Origin: Glaciimonas sp.
Lineage (GTDB): Bacteria > Pseudomonadota > Gammaproteobacteria > Burkholderiales > Burkholderiaceae
NCBI GenBank assembly: GCA_014377145.1
Contig: JACMQE010000238.1
Span: forward strand, 1 to 5,026
Direction: 5' to 3'
DNA length: 5,026 nt
The stretch's first letter is position 1. The number at the start of each line of letters is the position of its first letter. Below are positions 3,593 to 5,026 of this stretch, piece by piece. The notes under the pieces are model-generated. The model saw only the letters and a list, made by a program, of their open reading frames with translations, was not told the DNA's origin and made no database searches. Position numbers and translations under genes: made by a program.

Positions 3593-4914
3593 TCAGGCTC
3601 TGGGGGCGGCTTGTAGGCATCTTCCTGCTGCTCCCTCATCCGTGCGTATATCTCATCGGGCGTAGGGTCTCTACTGGCTTCCAAGATAGCTTTGTGATTT
3701 GGATTGCGGTTCCATTCTGCAAGGTCTGCAATCCTTGCGGTATGGTTCAGCACCTTTAAAAACTTCTCTTCGTTCCTTTGGGCCGTGGCGAGTTGTGCTT
3801 TTGCATGCTCAATTCTTTTGAGACGCTCCATTTCTCTTTCTCGAATTCCCATCGTATCGTTTGCTTTGACACCCAGAGATTCCACCACTTTAAGGACTGG
3901 ATTCAATAGGGAGTACCAAATTTGCGAAGGGTCATCTTCCAGCACTTTCAATCGCCTATTCCATTCGTTTTTATTTTTCGTATTTATATTGAAGGCCGTT
4001 TCTAATTTGGCCATTGTCTCTGCGTTATCGCGAAGCTCCATAGCTCTTGCCAATGGTGTGATGGGTCGTGGCTCTGGTGTTGGTGCGGCGATATTAATTT
4101 CAGTCGGCGCAATATCAATTGTTGGTACTTCAATCACTGGCAAAGGTTCTGGATTTATTGCAATCTCAATTGCCTGATTAACCTGCTCCGTTATTACCTT
4201 TGACTCATCGGACAAGCGTTTTAATTGGTCACGTGCTTCAAGAATTGCAATGTTTTGGGCTTCTAATTCTTCACGCATTTCCTTGGGGCAGTTGCGTGGA
4301 ATATTAACCGTTGGAATATGGTCGGGGTCGATGTCCTTGAATTTTCCAGCATAGGCAAACCAATCGGAACCGTTCGCTTTTGCGTGTAGGTTCACAATAT
4401 CGCAAACTGCCTCACGAAGGTTTGATATTTCCCCATTTTTTAAACCCTCGTCCAGAATTCGGGTCTTCTTTCCGAACACTCCATTTTCATCAACTACGCG
4501 CGTTGTGAATAATATGTGTACATGGTCATTTGAACCATCTTTCTGTCGGTGGATTGATACTTGAACTGCCACGCCATAGCGTGCGCGAAGCATTTCACCC
4601 ATGCCACGGGCGCACAGCTTTCGTTGTTCGTCTGTCCAATCGTGCGGCATGGGCACCATGATTTCTCGACAAACGGAAGAATTTTTTCTGGTTTCGGATT
4701 TCTCTGCATCGTTCCACAATTTTTTAATGTCTGTGAATCCGATCAACTCGGTTGATACGTGACCCCATTTATCTTTGTATTGATGCATTTTGCCCATGCG
4801 CTCATCTTCAAGATTAACGCAGGCACGATACGCAGCGGCGGCCACGGCGCTATCGCCATTGGTGCGAGACATCACTTTTAGGGATGGCGTAAACCAAGTG
4901 GCGAGATTAGACAT
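3508..4914 (-). CDS. mobA: MobA/MobL-family (MobQ-type) relaxase
   Basis: A 468-residue relaxase that would nick one strand at oriT, stay linked to it through a tyrosine and lead it into the recipient. The N-terminal domain carries SAVAAAAYRA with probable catalytic Y29, then LEDERMGK. REIMVPMP (E84) comes next, followed by the metal-binding histidine block IHRQKDGSNDHVHILFTTR (H122, H131, H133). Residues 212-250 and about 355-400 look coiled-coil. A proline-rich linker (about 254-290) separates them. The tail (NPWDTPWSYPEPKKPWDEPPY) is rich in Pro and Trp. There is no primase domain, unlike RSF1010 MobA-RepB. I chose the ATG at 4914 because GGGAG lies 9 nt upstream and the family motif starts right after. 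The frame stays open to 5016, but that part overlaps the oriT-like repeat. No coupling protein or secretion genes are present, so transfer needs a helper. Confidence 0.9.
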   Translation of the reverse strand: MSNLATWFTPSLKVMSRTNGDSAVAAAAYRACVNLEDERMGKMHQYKDKWGHVSTELIGFTDIKKLWNDAEKSETRKNSSVCREIMVPMPHDWTDEQRKLCARGMGEMLRARYGVAVQVSIHRQKDGSNDHVHILFTTRVVDENGVFGKKTRILDEGLKNGEISNLREAVCDIVNLHAKANGSDWFAYAGKFKDIDPDHIPTVNIPRNCPKEMREELEAQNIAILEARDQLKRLSDESKVITEQVNQAIEIAINPEPLPVIEVPTIDIAPTEINIAAPTPEPRPITPLARAMELRDNAETMAKLETAFNINTKNKNEWNRRLKVLEDDPSQIWYSLLNPVLKVVESLGVKANDTMGIREREMERLKRIEHAKAQLATAQRNEEKFLKVLNHTARIADLAEWNRNPNHKAILEASRDPTPDEIYARMREQQEDAYKPPPEPEKTTTASNPWDTPWSYPEPKKPWDEPPY

Positions 4915-4930
4915 CGCAGATATCTCCCAT

Positions 4931-4964
4931 GGTTGCAACGCAACGGGGTGCAGGGGCGTAGCCC
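4931..4964. repeat. Small hairpins between oriT and mobA start
   Basis: GTTGC (4933-4937) and GCAAC (4940-4944 region) form a perfect 5-bp inverted repeat around AAC. GGGC and GCCC around 4954-4964 form another 4-bp one. They sit between the oriT-like repeat and the mobA ribosome site and could take part in autoregulation of mobA by relaxase binding. They are short enough to be chance. Confidence 0.25.
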
Positions 4965-4973
4965 ATGCCGAAC

Positions 4974-5010
4974 GCAAATCTCCCCTTGGGGAGTTTGCAT
5001 AAGTGAGCTG
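4974..5010 (+). other. Putative oriT: inverted repeat plus nic-like sequence
   Basis: GCAAATCTCCCC (4974-4985) and GGGGAGTTTGC (4988-4998) form a hairpin with a TT loop and one unpaired T. ATAAGTGAGCTG (4999-5010) follows directly. In RSF1010 the MobQ oriT is an inverted repeat followed by TAAATGCG and then C. Here TAAGTGAGC agrees with TAAATGCGC at seven of nine positions, at the same distance from the hairpin. By analogy the nick would fall near 5007/5008 on the plus strand. The site lies about 60 bp upstream of the mobA start, the usual place. The nick position is inference. Confidence 0.55.
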
Positions 5011-5026
5011 TTGCACAGGGCTGGAG

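Noticed and set aside
3704..4177. 157-aa plus-strand frame
   Set aside because: It is antisense to the relaxase coding region, rich in Ser/Ile from reverse reading, with no recognisable family.
4494..5002. Frames at 4494-4709 (minus), 4561-4755 (plus) and 4790-5002 (plus)
   Set aside because: All are shadows of the relaxase gene, whose catalytic motifs fix the true frame.
4915..5016. N-terminal extension of MobA by 34 residues from ATG 5016
   Set aside because: It overlaps the oriT-like hairpin, has no family similarity, and the GGGAG site favours ATG 4914.
1..5026. CRISPR array, insertion sequence or rRNA
   Set aside because: No spaced array, transposase or terminal inverted repeat pair, and no rRNA-like sequence is visible.

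Overview
The window looks like a small, AT-leaning mobilizable plasmid from a proteobacterium, probably beta or gamma. It has one replication initiator, one iteron origin, one MobA/MobL-type relaxase with a plausible oriT at the window edge, and a few small accessory genes. The pointers to Proteobacteria are the IncQ RepC-like initiator, an H-NS-family protein, and a lipoprotein of the CC0125/CC1285 type. Gene content and the oriT/mobA arrangement make a complete circular plasmid plausible, but no terminal overlap is visible, so circularity is inferred.

Layout, left to right. Positions 1-287 carry no convincing gene. They hold a minus-strand terminator preceded by what resembles a tRNA 3' end, and an inverted-repeat cluster. 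An unlisted 48-residue single-pass membrane ORF follows on the minus strand (288-434). A short control region with operator-like inverted repeats leads into repC (567-1490, plus), which ends at a clean rho-independent terminator. Next comes the probable origin: four 22-bp iterons (1538-1622), a long near-perfect palindrome (1684-1734), and more hairpins up to 1910. The rest of the window is mainly on the minus strand. In transcription order it runs: oriT-like repeat (4974-5008), mobA (4914-3508), an H-NS-like gene with an internal amber codon (3472-3125), a 90-residue membrane protein (3070-2798), a doubtful small ORF, a relic carrying a second copy of the mobA 3' end (2515-2600), and a lipoprotein gene (2441-1929).

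How the parts may work together: RepC would bind the iterons to start replication. No helicase (RepA) or primase (RepB) of the classical IncQ kind is present, so host enzymes would have to supply these. MobA would nick at oriT and, lacking transfer genes of its own, would rely on a helper conjugation system. mobA, the H-NS-like gene and the 90-residue membrane protein are closely spaced and could be one transcript. The main oddities are the 91-bp duplication of the mobA 3' end flanking the hns-membrane gene block, the amber-interrupted H-NS gene, the RepC-only replicon with its palindrome, and a perfect CRP-type half-site pair in front of the lipoprotein gene.
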